Assembly: GCA_005881995.1 (NCBI GenBank)
Contig: VBHV01000027.1
Span: 1 to 5,346 of the forward strand
DNA length: 5,346 bases
From: Chloroflexota bacterium
Lineage (GTDB): Bacteria; Chloroflexota; Ktedonobacteria; Ktedonobacterales; Ktedonobacteraceae
Reading direction: 5' to 3'
The translations under genes were made by a program, and so were the position numbers. Positions within the stretch are counted from its first letter, which is position 1. The number at the start of each line of letters is the position of its first letter. The notes beneath the pieces were generated by a model, which saw only the letters and a list, made by a program, of their open reading frames with translations, did no database searches and was not told the DNA's origin. Below, in pieces: positions 1-5,346 of the stretch.

Positions 1-1771
1 GGAGGAAGAAGTTGGTAGGCTAGGGAAAAATGGATAAAGAAGATGAGTACCGACGAGACGGAAAAAGCACAAGCAATCGAGCAAGCAGGAGAAGGTGAAA
101 CCAGTGTGGTGCAGGAACGCCTCAACTGGAGACTGGCACAGCGAGATGATACGAGGGTAGCGCACGGGTTATATGCAGGGGAAGCAATAGAGGAAATGCA
201 TGAACTCAGCGAGGCAGGACTGCTGGATGAGTTTTTTGCCTTTCTGGAAGAAGTGGGAATGATGCAGGTCTTTGAGGAAGTGGTGTTGCCAGACGTGAAG
301 CGGATGCTGGTACCAACCATTCAATTTGTCCTGCTCTATCTGCTCAAAGTGCTCTGTGGCAGCGAGTCGATGCATGAACTGCCGCGTGTGCTCTTTAGCA
401 ATCTCGCGCTGATGGAATTGGTTGGTTTCAATGCTCAACAATGTGAGCAGGGACTGACGAAGCGAGGAGACGCGCAACGCAAAACCAAAAGGAAACAAGG
501 CCCGGTCACGGCCCAATGCCTGGCGGATAACATAAGCAAACTCAACCAAGAGGAGATGGAACGGCTTTTGAACCGAATGGTGCAATTGCTCACCGGATTT
601 GGCTTGCTCTCTGGCCAGATTCTCGCCGCTCTCGATGGCAGTAAATTGCCAACGCCCGAGAGCTATGAGGGATGTGGCAAAATCAAACAAACGCGGAAAG
701 TCAAAGTCAAAGGGCAAAAAGAACCAGTGACGGAAGACTATTACGTGTATGGATGGAAAGTGCTGGTGTTGATCGACGTGCAGACCCGTTTGCCACTGGC
801 CATGAAGCTAGTGCCAATTCAGGACTACGAAGGAAAGTGGCTGGTGCCCCTTCTGGAGCAGGCACAAAGCAATCTAGGAACCCATGCACGCATTACTACC
901 GTCGTGATTGATCGCGGGTATTTAGATGGAGAAGACTTGTTTCGGGTGCATCAGATGGGTCTGATCTTTGTGATCGTTGGGAAAGCGAACATGGCGGTGG
1001 TACAAGATGCGCAGGGGTTGGCGAAGGGAGAGCGAGCGAGTGTGCGCGAGCGGGTCGTCCGTCATGGCCATGCTAAAAAAGCCACCCAGGAACGGGTACG
1101 CACAGAATTGGTGGGTTTAGAGGCCTTGACGAGTTATGACAGCTATGGAGAGGCGTCCCAGACACACTTGTCCCATCGGCGTGACTATGTGGGTCAAACG
1201 ATCAATGCCGTCGTGGTGCGCAAGTGGGAGAATCGTGTCCCTAAAACGGGAGGAACCGTCTATTTGACCAATGGCCCCGTCAGCGATCCCTTCGTGGTCT
1301 TTGATACCTATGATTGGCGCAGTGTGATCGAAAATGGCATCTTTAAAGAGGGCAAATATCCCTGGCATCTGTTACGTTTCCCCAAACGAAATGAGGCGGG
1401 AGTCCTGGTGCATTGCCACTTCACGTTGCTCGTGATGGGATTATGCACGGCCTTTCGTCTCTGGCAAGCTCAACAGGCTTTAACCCCCACGTCTGACGGC
1501 CAAACACATCCCAGTTTGAGTTCTTCCTTGCTTGGAGGCGAAGGGACCGCACGCTGGCGCAAACGGTTACAAGAGGAAAATCGCGACAGGATCATTGTTT
1601 TCCTTGGCTCTGCCTATGGGATTTTCCATCTCGCAGAATTTGCTGTCTTAACTCATGTTCCCATCCGTCGCCTCCCCTCTCCTCTTGGCTCTCCACTCCA
1701 CGTTCTCCATCGGTTTGGAATAGGACCCTAATCCTTATATCAAAACGTCAGCAAAAACTCTTCACACTCCC
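1..1771 (+). mobile_element. Insertion sequence (IS4-superfamily type), left end outside the window
   Basis: A single full-length DDE transposase gene fills most of this stretch, with no passenger gene, which is the layout of a simple insertion sequence. The left terminal repeat is not visible: only 42 bases precede the transposase start, and they do not match the reverse complement of the right flank. The right end is a guess. The segment just after the transposase stop (about 1746-1771) read on the minus strand begins GGGAGTGTGAAGAG and has the look of a terminal inverted repeat, but without the left partner or a target-site duplication the boundary is unproven. The element itself is well supported by its transposase; the coordinates are not. 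Confidence 0.6.
43..1731 (+). CDS. DDE transposase, IS4 superfamily
   Basis: This 562-residue protein would cut and rejoin the ends of its insertion sequence. It has the expected acidic triad: D198 in the ALDGSKLP segment, D290 in VVIDRGYLDG, and E430 in the segment YDWRSVIENGIFKEGK. That last segment fits the IS4-type Y-(2)-R-(3)-E-(n)-K signature, with Y423, R426, E430 and K438. The roughly 140 residues between D290 and E430 match the long beta-rich insertion known in IS4-type transposases. The N-terminal region (about residues 1-190) is helical-looking and charged and probably contains the DNA-binding part. The frame is open from start to stop with no lesion seen, so the enzyme may be active. 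The ATG start is preceded only by a weak purine-rich stretch (GGATAAAGAAG), and low translation is common for transposases. The exact IS family name cannot be settled by eye. Confidence 0.88.
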   Translation: MSTDETEKAQAIEQAGEGETSVVQERLNWRLAQRDDTRVAHGLYAGEAIEEMHELSEAGLLDEFFAFLEEVGMMQVFEEVVLPDVKRMLVPTIQFVLLYLLKVLCGSESMHELPRVLFSNLALMELVGFNAQQCEQGLTKRGDAQRKTKRKQGPVTAQCLADNISKLNQEEMERLLNRMVQLLTGFGLLSGQILAALDGSKLPTPESYEGCGKIKQTRKVKVKGQKEPVTEDYYVYGWKVLVLIDVQTRLPLAMKLVPIQDYEGKWLVPLLEQAQSNLGTHARITTVVIDRGYLDGEDLFRVHQMGLIFVIVGKANMAVVQDAQGLAKGERASVRERVVRHGHAKKATQERVRTELVGLEALTSYDSYGEASQTHLSHRRDYVGQTINAVVVRKWENRVPKTGGTVYLTNGPVSDPFVVFDTYDWRSVIENGIFKEGKYPWHLLRFPKRNEAGVLVHCHFTLLVMGLCTAFRLWQAQQALTPTSDGQTHPSLSSSLLGGEGTARWRKRLQEENRDRIIVFLGSAYGIFHLAEFAVLTHVPIRRLPSPLGSPLHVLHRFGIGP

Positions 1772-1801
1772 GGGGCAATGAGCACGTCTGCAGAGAAAAA
1801 G

Positions 1802-1821
1802 TGGACGCGCATTCACGTCCA
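1802..1821. repeat. Short inverted repeat (6-bp stem, 8-nt loop)
   Basis: TGGACG at 1802-1807 pairs perfectly with CGTCCA at 1816-1821. It lies in the gap between two converging genes. It could be a weak stem-loop that slows transcription, or chance. No run of T follows it on the + strand, so I do not call it a terminator. Confidence 0.3.
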
Positions 1822-1877
1822 TTACCGCTGTTTCTAGAGGTGAACCTCGGCATAAGCTAACTCAGGTATACTTACAA

Positions 1878-1910
1878 GCAAGAGCAGCAAAATTTATAAC
1901 AGACTCTTGC
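1878..1910 (-). terminator. Weak candidate terminator or stem-loop after the metallo-hydrolase gene
   Basis: GCAAGAG (1878-1884) and CTCTTGC (1904-1910) form a perfect 7-bp inverted repeat, 25 bases beyond the stop codon of the minus-strand metallo-hydrolase gene. The 19-nt AT-rich loop and the lack of a T-run on either side make it a poor intrinsic terminator. Its position is its main support. Confidence 0.25.
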
Positions 1911-1934
1911 CCTGTGAATTGTGTGTGTATGCGC

Positions 1935-2813
1935 TTAAAGCCGTTCGCTGTGCTTCTTTTTCCAATAGCGCATATAGCCCTGGACCGTCATCGGGTAATT
2001 GGTCGCGATTTCGTACCTCTCCAGGGCGCGCGGATCTTGCGCGGCTTGCAGCAATGCCGGCCTGGTGTGCTCGATCAGCATCTCGATGATCTCGGCTTCG
2101 TTTTTGCCATCACGCATGGCGGCGAGGACGAAATCGCCCCAGCTATAGAGCTTTTCGCGCAGGTCTTCAAAGTGCGGGGCGATATTCTTGACCGCGCCGA
2201 AATGCCCGATGTAGAGGACGTCCGGGCGTAGGTCTTTGACCAGGTTCATGCTCTCGGACCAGGCTTCGAGGTCGAGATCGGGCGGCACAAACGCCTCGCC
2301 GGAGTGCGCGTCGAAGAAGATCACATGGTGAATGGCGTGGCCCGGCGTGTAATGCACTTCCAGGCGTCGGCCTGCCACGATGAGTTTATCACCGCCCTCG
2401 ATGATCTTCAGACGATCAATTGGCGTGGATTCGATTTCTCCCCAGAGCAACTTCATGCGCTCTCCGAAGATGCGCGACGCGCTCGCCACTACTTTCGTTG
2501 TGTCGAGCAGGTGCGGCGCGCCCAGGCCGTGAACATACACCCGCGCCTTTGGCATCAGCTTCACGAGCGTGCCTGCCGCACCCGCGTGATCCAGGTGGAC
2601 ATGAGTTGCCAGGATATGGGTGACATCCTGAGGCGCAAAACCGGCTTCGCGAATCGCATCCAGTAATGAGTCGACAACGCTTCCCGGCCCGGGATCGACG
2701 ATGGCAAGTTCATTGCCTCCCGTGAGCAGGTAGGAGCCGATGATCTCGTTTTCTCCCAGGAATGGGTGCGAGATTTGCCACGTTCCGGGACTCAGTTCAG
2801 TAACATGAGACAA
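1935..2813 (-). CDS. MBL-fold metallo-hydrolase, lacking the usual metal-bridging Asp segment
   Basis: This 292-residue protein belongs to the metallo-beta-lactamase fold, whose members mostly hydrolyse thioesters, lactones or phosphoesters with a two-metal centre. Visible ligands are the HxHxDH motif at H71, H73, D75 and H76 (ATHVHLDHAG), H159 in TPGHAIHH, and H204 in YIGHFGA. An early strand-turn with VDPGPGS (residues 39-45) is typical of the fold. The usual Gly-Asp bridging ligand should follow near residues 175-180, but the chain runs straight from SGEAF to VPPDLDLEAW. Relatives normally have a GDAAG-like stretch of roughly 20 residues there, so an in-frame deletion near 2286-2291 is likely. 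D179 falls at nearly the right spacing and might substitute, but this is unproven. The start is TTG at 2813, supported by AGAGGGAG at 2820-2827 with a 6-nt spacer. It lies 15 nt after pruA and is probably cotranscribed with it. The substrate is unknown, and the enzyme may be inactive. Confidence 0.82.
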   Translation of the reverse strand: MSHVTELSPGTWQISHPFLGENEIIGSYLLTGGNELAIVDPGPGSVVDSLLDAIREAGFAPQDVTHILATHVHLDHAGAAGTLVKLMPKARVYVHGLGAPHLLDTTKVVASASRIFGERMKLLWGEIESTPIDRLKIIEGGDKLIVAGRRLEVHYTPGHAIHHVIFFDAHSGEAFVPPDLDLEAWSESMNLVKDLRPDVLYIGHFGAVKNIAPHFEDLREKLYSWGDFVLAAMRDGKNEAEIIEMLIEHTRPALLQAAQDPRALERYEIATNYPMTVQGYMRYWKKKHSERL

Positions 2814-2819
2814 GGTAAA

Positions 2820-2827
2820 CTCCCTCT
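2820..2827 (-). promoter_or_regulatory. Ribosome binding site that fixes a TTG start for the metallo-hydrolase
   Basis: On the minus strand AGAGGGAG lies 6 nt before TTG at 2813-2811. The nearest ATG-like alternatives lie far inside the fold, and the protein sequence from the TTG (MSHVTELSPGTW) matches how such proteins usually begin. The site sits in the 15-nt gap after the pruA stop codon. Confidence 0.7.
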
Positions 2828-2828
2828 A

Positions 2829-4369
2829 CTATATTGGCCCCGGACGGGTAGGCTCTGCATCTTTCTTGGCTGAGATGGCCTTCGCCTGTGTGAACAGCAG
2901 CAAGTAATCTCGCCCACCAGCTTTGGAGTCGGTGCCGGACATATTGAAGCCGCCGAATGGATGGACGCCCACCAGTGCGCCAGTGGATTTGCGGTTGAAG
3001 TAGAGGTTGCCGACATGGTACTCTTCCTTCGCCCGTTCGATGCGCTTTTCATCTTTAGAGTAGAGCGACCCGGTCAGTCCGTACTCGGTGTCGTTGACGA
3101 TATGCAGCGCGTCGTCAAAGTCCTTCGCCTTAATCACCGCCAGCACAGGCCCAAAAATCTCTTCCTGGGCAATACGTGCCTGGGGGTCTACATCGGCAAA
3201 CACCGTTGGCTCAATAAAGTAGCCAGGGCCATGATGACCACCACCGGCCACGAGGTGACCCTCTTTCTTGCCCACCTCGATATAGTCGGTATCGTCAATT
3301 GCTTTGTCTTCTCGATCACCTTCTGCAATACCTGATCGTAGACCTTGTCAACGATGATGGCGCGCGAGCCTGCCGAACACTTCTGTCCCTGGAAACCGAA
3401 GGCTGAGACGACAATGCCCGTCGCGGCTGCATCCAGGTCAGCCGTTTCATCGACGACCACGGCATCTTTCCCGCCCATCTCCAGAATGGTGCGCTTCAGC
3501 CAGCGCTGCCCCTTCTTAGGTTTGGCGGCCAGTTCGTTGATGCGCAGTCCTACATCGCGCGAGCCGGTGAAAGCGATGAAGCGCACCTGGGGATGCTCAA
3601 TCAGCGCGTCGCCTATGGTCGAGCCTGAACCGGTCAGGAAATTGACCACGCCCGCGGGCAAGCCTACATCTTCTAAGATGCGCATGAACTGCCAGGCAAT
3701 CATGGGCGAAGTGCTGGCGGGCTTGAGTACCACCGTATTGCCGGTTACAAAGGCTGCGCTGGTCATGCCAACCATGATCGCTCCCGGAAAGTTCCAGGGG
3801 GGGATGACCGCGCTAACGCCCAGGGGAATATAGACAAGTTGATTATCCTCGCCCTCGATGCGCACCAGCGGCTGATCGTCAGCCAGGCGTATCATTTCGC
3901 GGGCGTAAAATTCCATGAAGTCGATGGCCTCCGCCGTGTCGCCGTCAGCCTCAGCCCAGCTTTTCCCTACCTCGTAGATCATCCAGGCATTGAAGTAAAG
4001 GCGGCGCTCTTTGAGCAGGTCGGCAGCCGCGAAAAGATAGCCCGCTCGTTCTTCTGCCGGAACGCGCTTCCAGCTTTCAAACGCGGCGGCGGCGGCCTGC
4101 ACCGCTTCGTTGGCCTGCTCAACGGTGGCGCGTGAAAAATATCCGATCGCCTGGTCGGGCTGCGATGGATTGACCGAGGCGAAGGTGGCATCGTTGGTGA
4201 CGTGTTTCCCACCGATAACCAATGGGTGGGTTTGCCCAAGCTCACTCTTCACCTGTTCCAACGCGGCCATCTGCGCCTGGCGATTCTCCGGTTTGCTAAA
4301 GTCGGTAAAATCCTCATTCTTAAAGGGCGTCCGCGCTCGTGACGCTGCGCTCTCTATCATTTTTGCCAT
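2829..4369 (-). pseudogene. pruA: L-glutamate gamma-semialdehyde dehydrogenase (1-pyrroline-5-carboxylate dehydrogenase), broken by an internal out-of-frame deletion
   Basis: The intact enzyme oxidises glutamate 5-semialdehyde to glutamate with NAD+, the last step of proline and arginine/ornithine breakdown in the cytoplasm. The sequence resembles the stand-alone RocA/PruA type of about 515 residues. Residues 1-359 are intact and include oxyanion Asn N193 (PPWNFP), the FTGSRDVG loop, general base E297 (LEMGGKD) and nucleophile C331 (GQKCSAGSR). After KTKQLT the frame changes. The rest of the enzyme ([42 protein letters not shown]) continues in another frame to the TAG at 2829. Compared with Bacillus RocA as I remember it, 25 residues should separate KQLT from YIEVG, but only 8 nt do, so about 67 nt are missing. 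Translation would run 34 foreign residues to a TAG at 3188, giving 393 residues without the C-terminal part. The start at 4369 is chosen because AGGAG lies 7 nt before it; an ATG at 4384 overlaps that site. The metallo-hydrolase gene follows closely. Confidence 0.88.
3285..3292 (-). other. Deletion and frameshift junction in pruA
   Basis: On the minus strand the codon for T359 (3293-3295) is the last in the correct frame. The codon for the Tyr of YIEVG (3282-3284) is the first clearly homologous codon in the second frame. The eight bases between them replace a segment of about 75 bases that normally encodes the VGNP...MGPVI region. A net loss of about 67 bases is not a multiple of three, which agrees with the observed frame change. 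The exact breakpoint within these bases cannot be fixed without an intact homologue. Confidence 0.75.
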
Positions 4370-4376
4370 AAATCTG

Positions 4377-4381
4377 CTCCT
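4377..4381 (-). promoter_or_regulatory. Ribosome binding site of pruA
   Basis: AGGAG on the minus strand is followed by a 7-nt spacer and the ATG at 4369-4367. This decides the start in favour of MAKMIES over the ATG at 4384, which overlaps the upstream edge of the site and has no such signal of its own. Confidence 0.75.
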
Positions 4382-4410
4382 CATTGTGCTTAAAACGGCT
4401 TCGTGTTTTC

Positions 4411-4416
4411 ATTGTA
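4411..4416 (-). promoter_or_regulatory. Possible -10 element for pruA
   Basis: TACAAT on the minus strand differs from TATAAT at one position and would start transcription about 35 bases before the pruA ATG. No recognisable -35 box lies 16-18 bases upstream (the hexamer at 17-bp spacing is ACCGAT), so this is only a weak call. Confidence 0.25.
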
Positions 4417-4462
4417 TCGCATAATGGATATGAATCGGTAGTGGAAGCGGGCAAAACTCTGC

Positions 4463-4480
4463 AAGCAGCATAAACTGCTT
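4463..4480. repeat. Short inverted repeat in the divergent intergenic region
   Basis: AAGCAG (4463-4468) and CTGCTT (4475-4480) form a perfect 6-bp stem with a 6-nt loop. An alternative outer pairing of GTGGAAGC (4441-4448) with GCTTCAC (4477-4483) is also possible with one bulge. The pair lies upstream of both divergent genes and could be a regulator binding site, but nothing beyond symmetry and position supports this. Confidence 0.25.
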
Positions 4481-4539
4481 CACCGTCCAAATATGCCCTG
4501 TCTCACCGTTCATCAGTAGGATTACTCATAGCGATGATC

Positions 4540-4568
4540 TTGTGTTCGAGGTAATCTTGCTGTATAGT
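4540..4568 (+). promoter_or_regulatory. Candidate sigma-70 type promoter for the membrane-protein gene
   Basis: TTGTGT at 4540-4545 and TATAGT at 4563-4568 are separated by exactly 17 bases. The -10 box matches the consensus at five of six positions and the -35 box keeps the TTG core. Transcription would start near 4575, giving a leader of about 88 bases that contains the hairpin at 4629-4646. Confidence 0.45.
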
Positions 4569-4628
4569 AGTGGCGAGCAATAGTCCGGCTACTTATCGAA
4601 CGCCGATGCTATCAAGAATAATATCGTT

Positions 4629-4646
4629 GACGACACAATTGTCGTC
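4629..4646 (+). promoter_or_regulatory. Perfect 7-bp hairpin abutting the ribosome binding site
   Basis: GACGACA (4629-4635), loop CAAT, and TGTCGTC (4640-4646) form a perfect, GC-containing stem, extendable by two G-U wobble pairs. It ends at the base just before GGAAAGG, the ribosome binding site of the membrane-protein gene. It may act as an RNA stem that affects translation or mRNA stability, or as a DNA operator dyad. It is not a terminator, as no T-run follows. The structure is seen; the role is inferred. Confidence 0.45.
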
Positions 4647-4662
4647 GGAAAGGTTAGGTTCT

Positions 4663-5331
4663 ATGAATATGGATTTGCTCAAGCAGCAGCAGAATCGGGG
4701 CTACCTCATTGCTGGGATTGGCGGTCTCGTTGGCCTCATTGCGTTTTTCTTGCCTTATATCACTTTTAGTTTCCTGGGTGTTGGCAGCTCCGTAGGCGGA
4801 GCAAGTTTAGGATGGGTCTGGTTCGAGGAAATAGCCGCACTGGTAGTCACTGCTGTTGCGGCGGTGCTCATTTACAGGAACAATGCTTTTGGTTTGACCA
4901 ATATGCCTGTAGAGAAACAGATTCTTTATGGCAGGTACGCATTGATAGGTGGCGGCGCGTTGGCCTTGCTCATCCATCTGCTGTTCGCCCTCACTTTCCA
5001 TAATGCTGTTGGCGGTTTCGATATCGGCATTAGCCTGGGGTTTGGTTTCTGGGTCTTTCTATTAGCGTCAATTGCCATGATCGTCGGAGGAGTGCTAGCT
5101 TACAGAACCCCTATGCCGGCAGCCGCGCAGTCGTGGCAGTATCCACAATCAACGGCGTATCCTCCGTACCAGCAGCAGCAGCCCTATCCGCCTCAGGCTC
5201 CCTCATATCCTCCGTACCAGCAGCCCTATCCACCAACGGAACAGCCGCCGCAGCAGTACCCACAACAGCAATATCCACCGCAACAGCAGTACCCGCAACA
5301 GCCGCCGCAGCAACAACCTCCGCAGTGGTAA
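4663..5331 (+). CDS. Uncharacterised four-helix membrane protein with a Pro/Gln/Tyr-rich C-terminal tail
   Basis: I do not recognise a named family. The 222-residue product has four hydrophobic segments at about residues 13-35, 50-71, 91-112 and 121-147, so it is very likely an integral membrane protein. After R148 the chain becomes a low-complexity tail of about 75 residues made of YPPYQQ, PYPP and QYPQQ units with almost no charge, ending PPQW. With four helices both ends lie on the same side; the positive residues near the N terminus (K7, R12) and R148 suggest the cytoplasm. Such tails occur in membrane proteins of several unrelated bacteria and may be flexible, sticky or protein-binding. 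The start at 4663 is preferred because GGAAAGG (4647-4653) lies 9 nt upstream. The frame stays open back to a GTG at 4570, but that would lie at the edge of the candidate promoter. No partner gene lies beside it in the window. Confidence 0.75.
   Translation: MNMDLLKQQQNRGYLIAGIGGLVGLIAFFLPYITFSFLGVGSSVGGASLGWVWFEEIAALVVTAVAAVLIYRNNAFGLTNMPVEKQILYGRYALIGGGALALLIHLLFALTFHNAVGGFDIGISLGFGFWVFLLASIAMIVGGVLAYRTPMPAAAQSWQYPQSTAYPPYQQQQPYPPQAPSYPPYQQPYPPTEQPPQQYPQQQYPPQQQYPQQPPQQQPPQW
5158..5223 (+). repeat. Imperfect coding repeat in the membrane-protein tail
   Basis: An 18-base unit, TATCCTCCGTACCAGCAG, occurs identically at 5158-5175 and 5206-5223, 48 bases (16 codons) apart, each time followed closely by CCCTATCC. 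It encodes YPPYQQ. The following sequence to 5325 continues with looser CAG/CAA and CCN runs. The identity at DNA level suggests recent duplication within the tail and makes length variation between strains likely. Confidence 0.6.
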
Positions 5332-5346
5332 ATCCTGCTCGCGCTT

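Larger units (their letters stand above)
1732..1934. other. Intergenic gap between the insertion sequence and the metallo-hydrolase gene
   Basis: About 200 bases without a convincing gene. The left part probably contains the right end of the insertion sequence. Three short perfect inverted repeats are visible: TGGACG/CGTCCA at 1802-1821, GAGGT/ACCTC at 1837-1848, and GCAAGAG/CTCTTGC at 1878-1910. The transposase and the metallo-hydrolase gene converge on this gap, so it should hold transcription stops for both strands, but none has a clear U-tract. Confidence 0.6.

Noticed and set aside
169..717. 182-residue minus-strand reading frame inside the transposase gene
   Set aside because: It lies fully within the transposase, which has a complete DDE signature, and the antisense product shows no domain.
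1778..1837. 19-residue + strand open reading frame (ATG 1778 to TAG 1835)
   Set aside because: Very short, no clear ribosome binding site, and located beside the probable end of the insertion sequence. A small peptide cannot be excluded but nothing supports it.
2829..3275. Separate 148-residue gene starting at GTG 3275
   Set aside because: Its sequence is the C-terminal part of PruA, its GTG has no ribosome binding site, and homology continues upstream of the GTG (YIE before VGKKEG). It is the downstream half of the broken pruA.
3270..3310. Programmed ribosomal frameshift joining the two pruA frames
   Set aside because: A shift would not restore the roughly 22 missing residues, no slippery run of bases is present, and PruA is not known to use frameshifting. 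A deletion explains both the gap and the frame change.
3345..3833. 162-residue + strand reading frame opposite pruA
   Set aside because: It is antisense to a clearly conserved enzyme, has no ribosome binding site or recognisable domain, and is composed as expected from the reverse strand of a GC-rich gene.
4370..4384. Alternative pruA start at ATG 4384
   Set aside because: It overlaps the AGGAG that serves the ATG at 4369 and has no comparable signal before it.
4570..4662. N-terminal extension of the membrane protein from GTG 4570
   Set aside because: The extension would begin at the edge of the candidate -10 box, reads through the hairpin, has no ribosome binding site, and adds a non-hydrophobic stretch with no sign of a signal peptide.
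5158..5325. CRISPR-like or regulatory repeat array
   Set aside because: The repeats are in frame and encode a Pro/Gln/Tyr-rich protein tail. There are no uniform repeats with unique spacers.

Overview
The window looks like a piece of chromosome from a large-genome, transposon-rich bacterium. Ktedonobacteria (Chloroflexota) is my best guess, judging from the style of the DDE transposase, the pruA/metallo-hydrolase pair and the Pro/Gln-tailed membrane protein. This rests on pattern recognition only; no 16S rRNA or other marker gene is present.

Layout. (1) Bases 1 to about 1770 are most of an insertion sequence carrying one intact IS4-superfamily DDE transposase on the + strand; the left end lies outside the window and the right end is only tentatively placed. 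(2) Bases 1732-1934 are a non-coding gap with a few short inverted repeats. (3) Bases 1935-4369 hold a two-gene, minus-strand cluster. The upstream gene is pruA/rocA (L-glutamate gamma-semialdehyde dehydrogenase). It is followed after a 15-nt gap by an MBL-fold metallo-hydrolase that starts at TTG with a good ribosome binding site. (4) Bases 4370-4662 are a divergent intergenic region with a plausible promoter and a strong hairpin directly before the ribosome binding site of the next gene. (5) Bases 4663-5331 encode a four-helix membrane protein with a 75-residue Pro/Gln/Tyr-rich C-terminal tail, on the + strand.

The main point is that both genes of the minus-strand cluster are damaged. pruA has lost about 67 nt inside its conserved C-terminal half, which also breaks the frame, so the product stops early. 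The metallo-hydrolase is still in frame but appears to have lost roughly 20 residues, including the Gly-Asp segment that supplies the metal-bridging aspartate. Two internal deletions of similar size in neighbouring genes beside an insertion sequence suggest either a decaying catabolic locus or an assembly artefact. The sequence alone cannot separate these.

I see no CRISPR array, tRNA, rRNA, defence system or clearly new multi-gene system here. The most useful leads are the paired deletions, the hairpin before the membrane-protein gene, and that uncharacterised protein itself.
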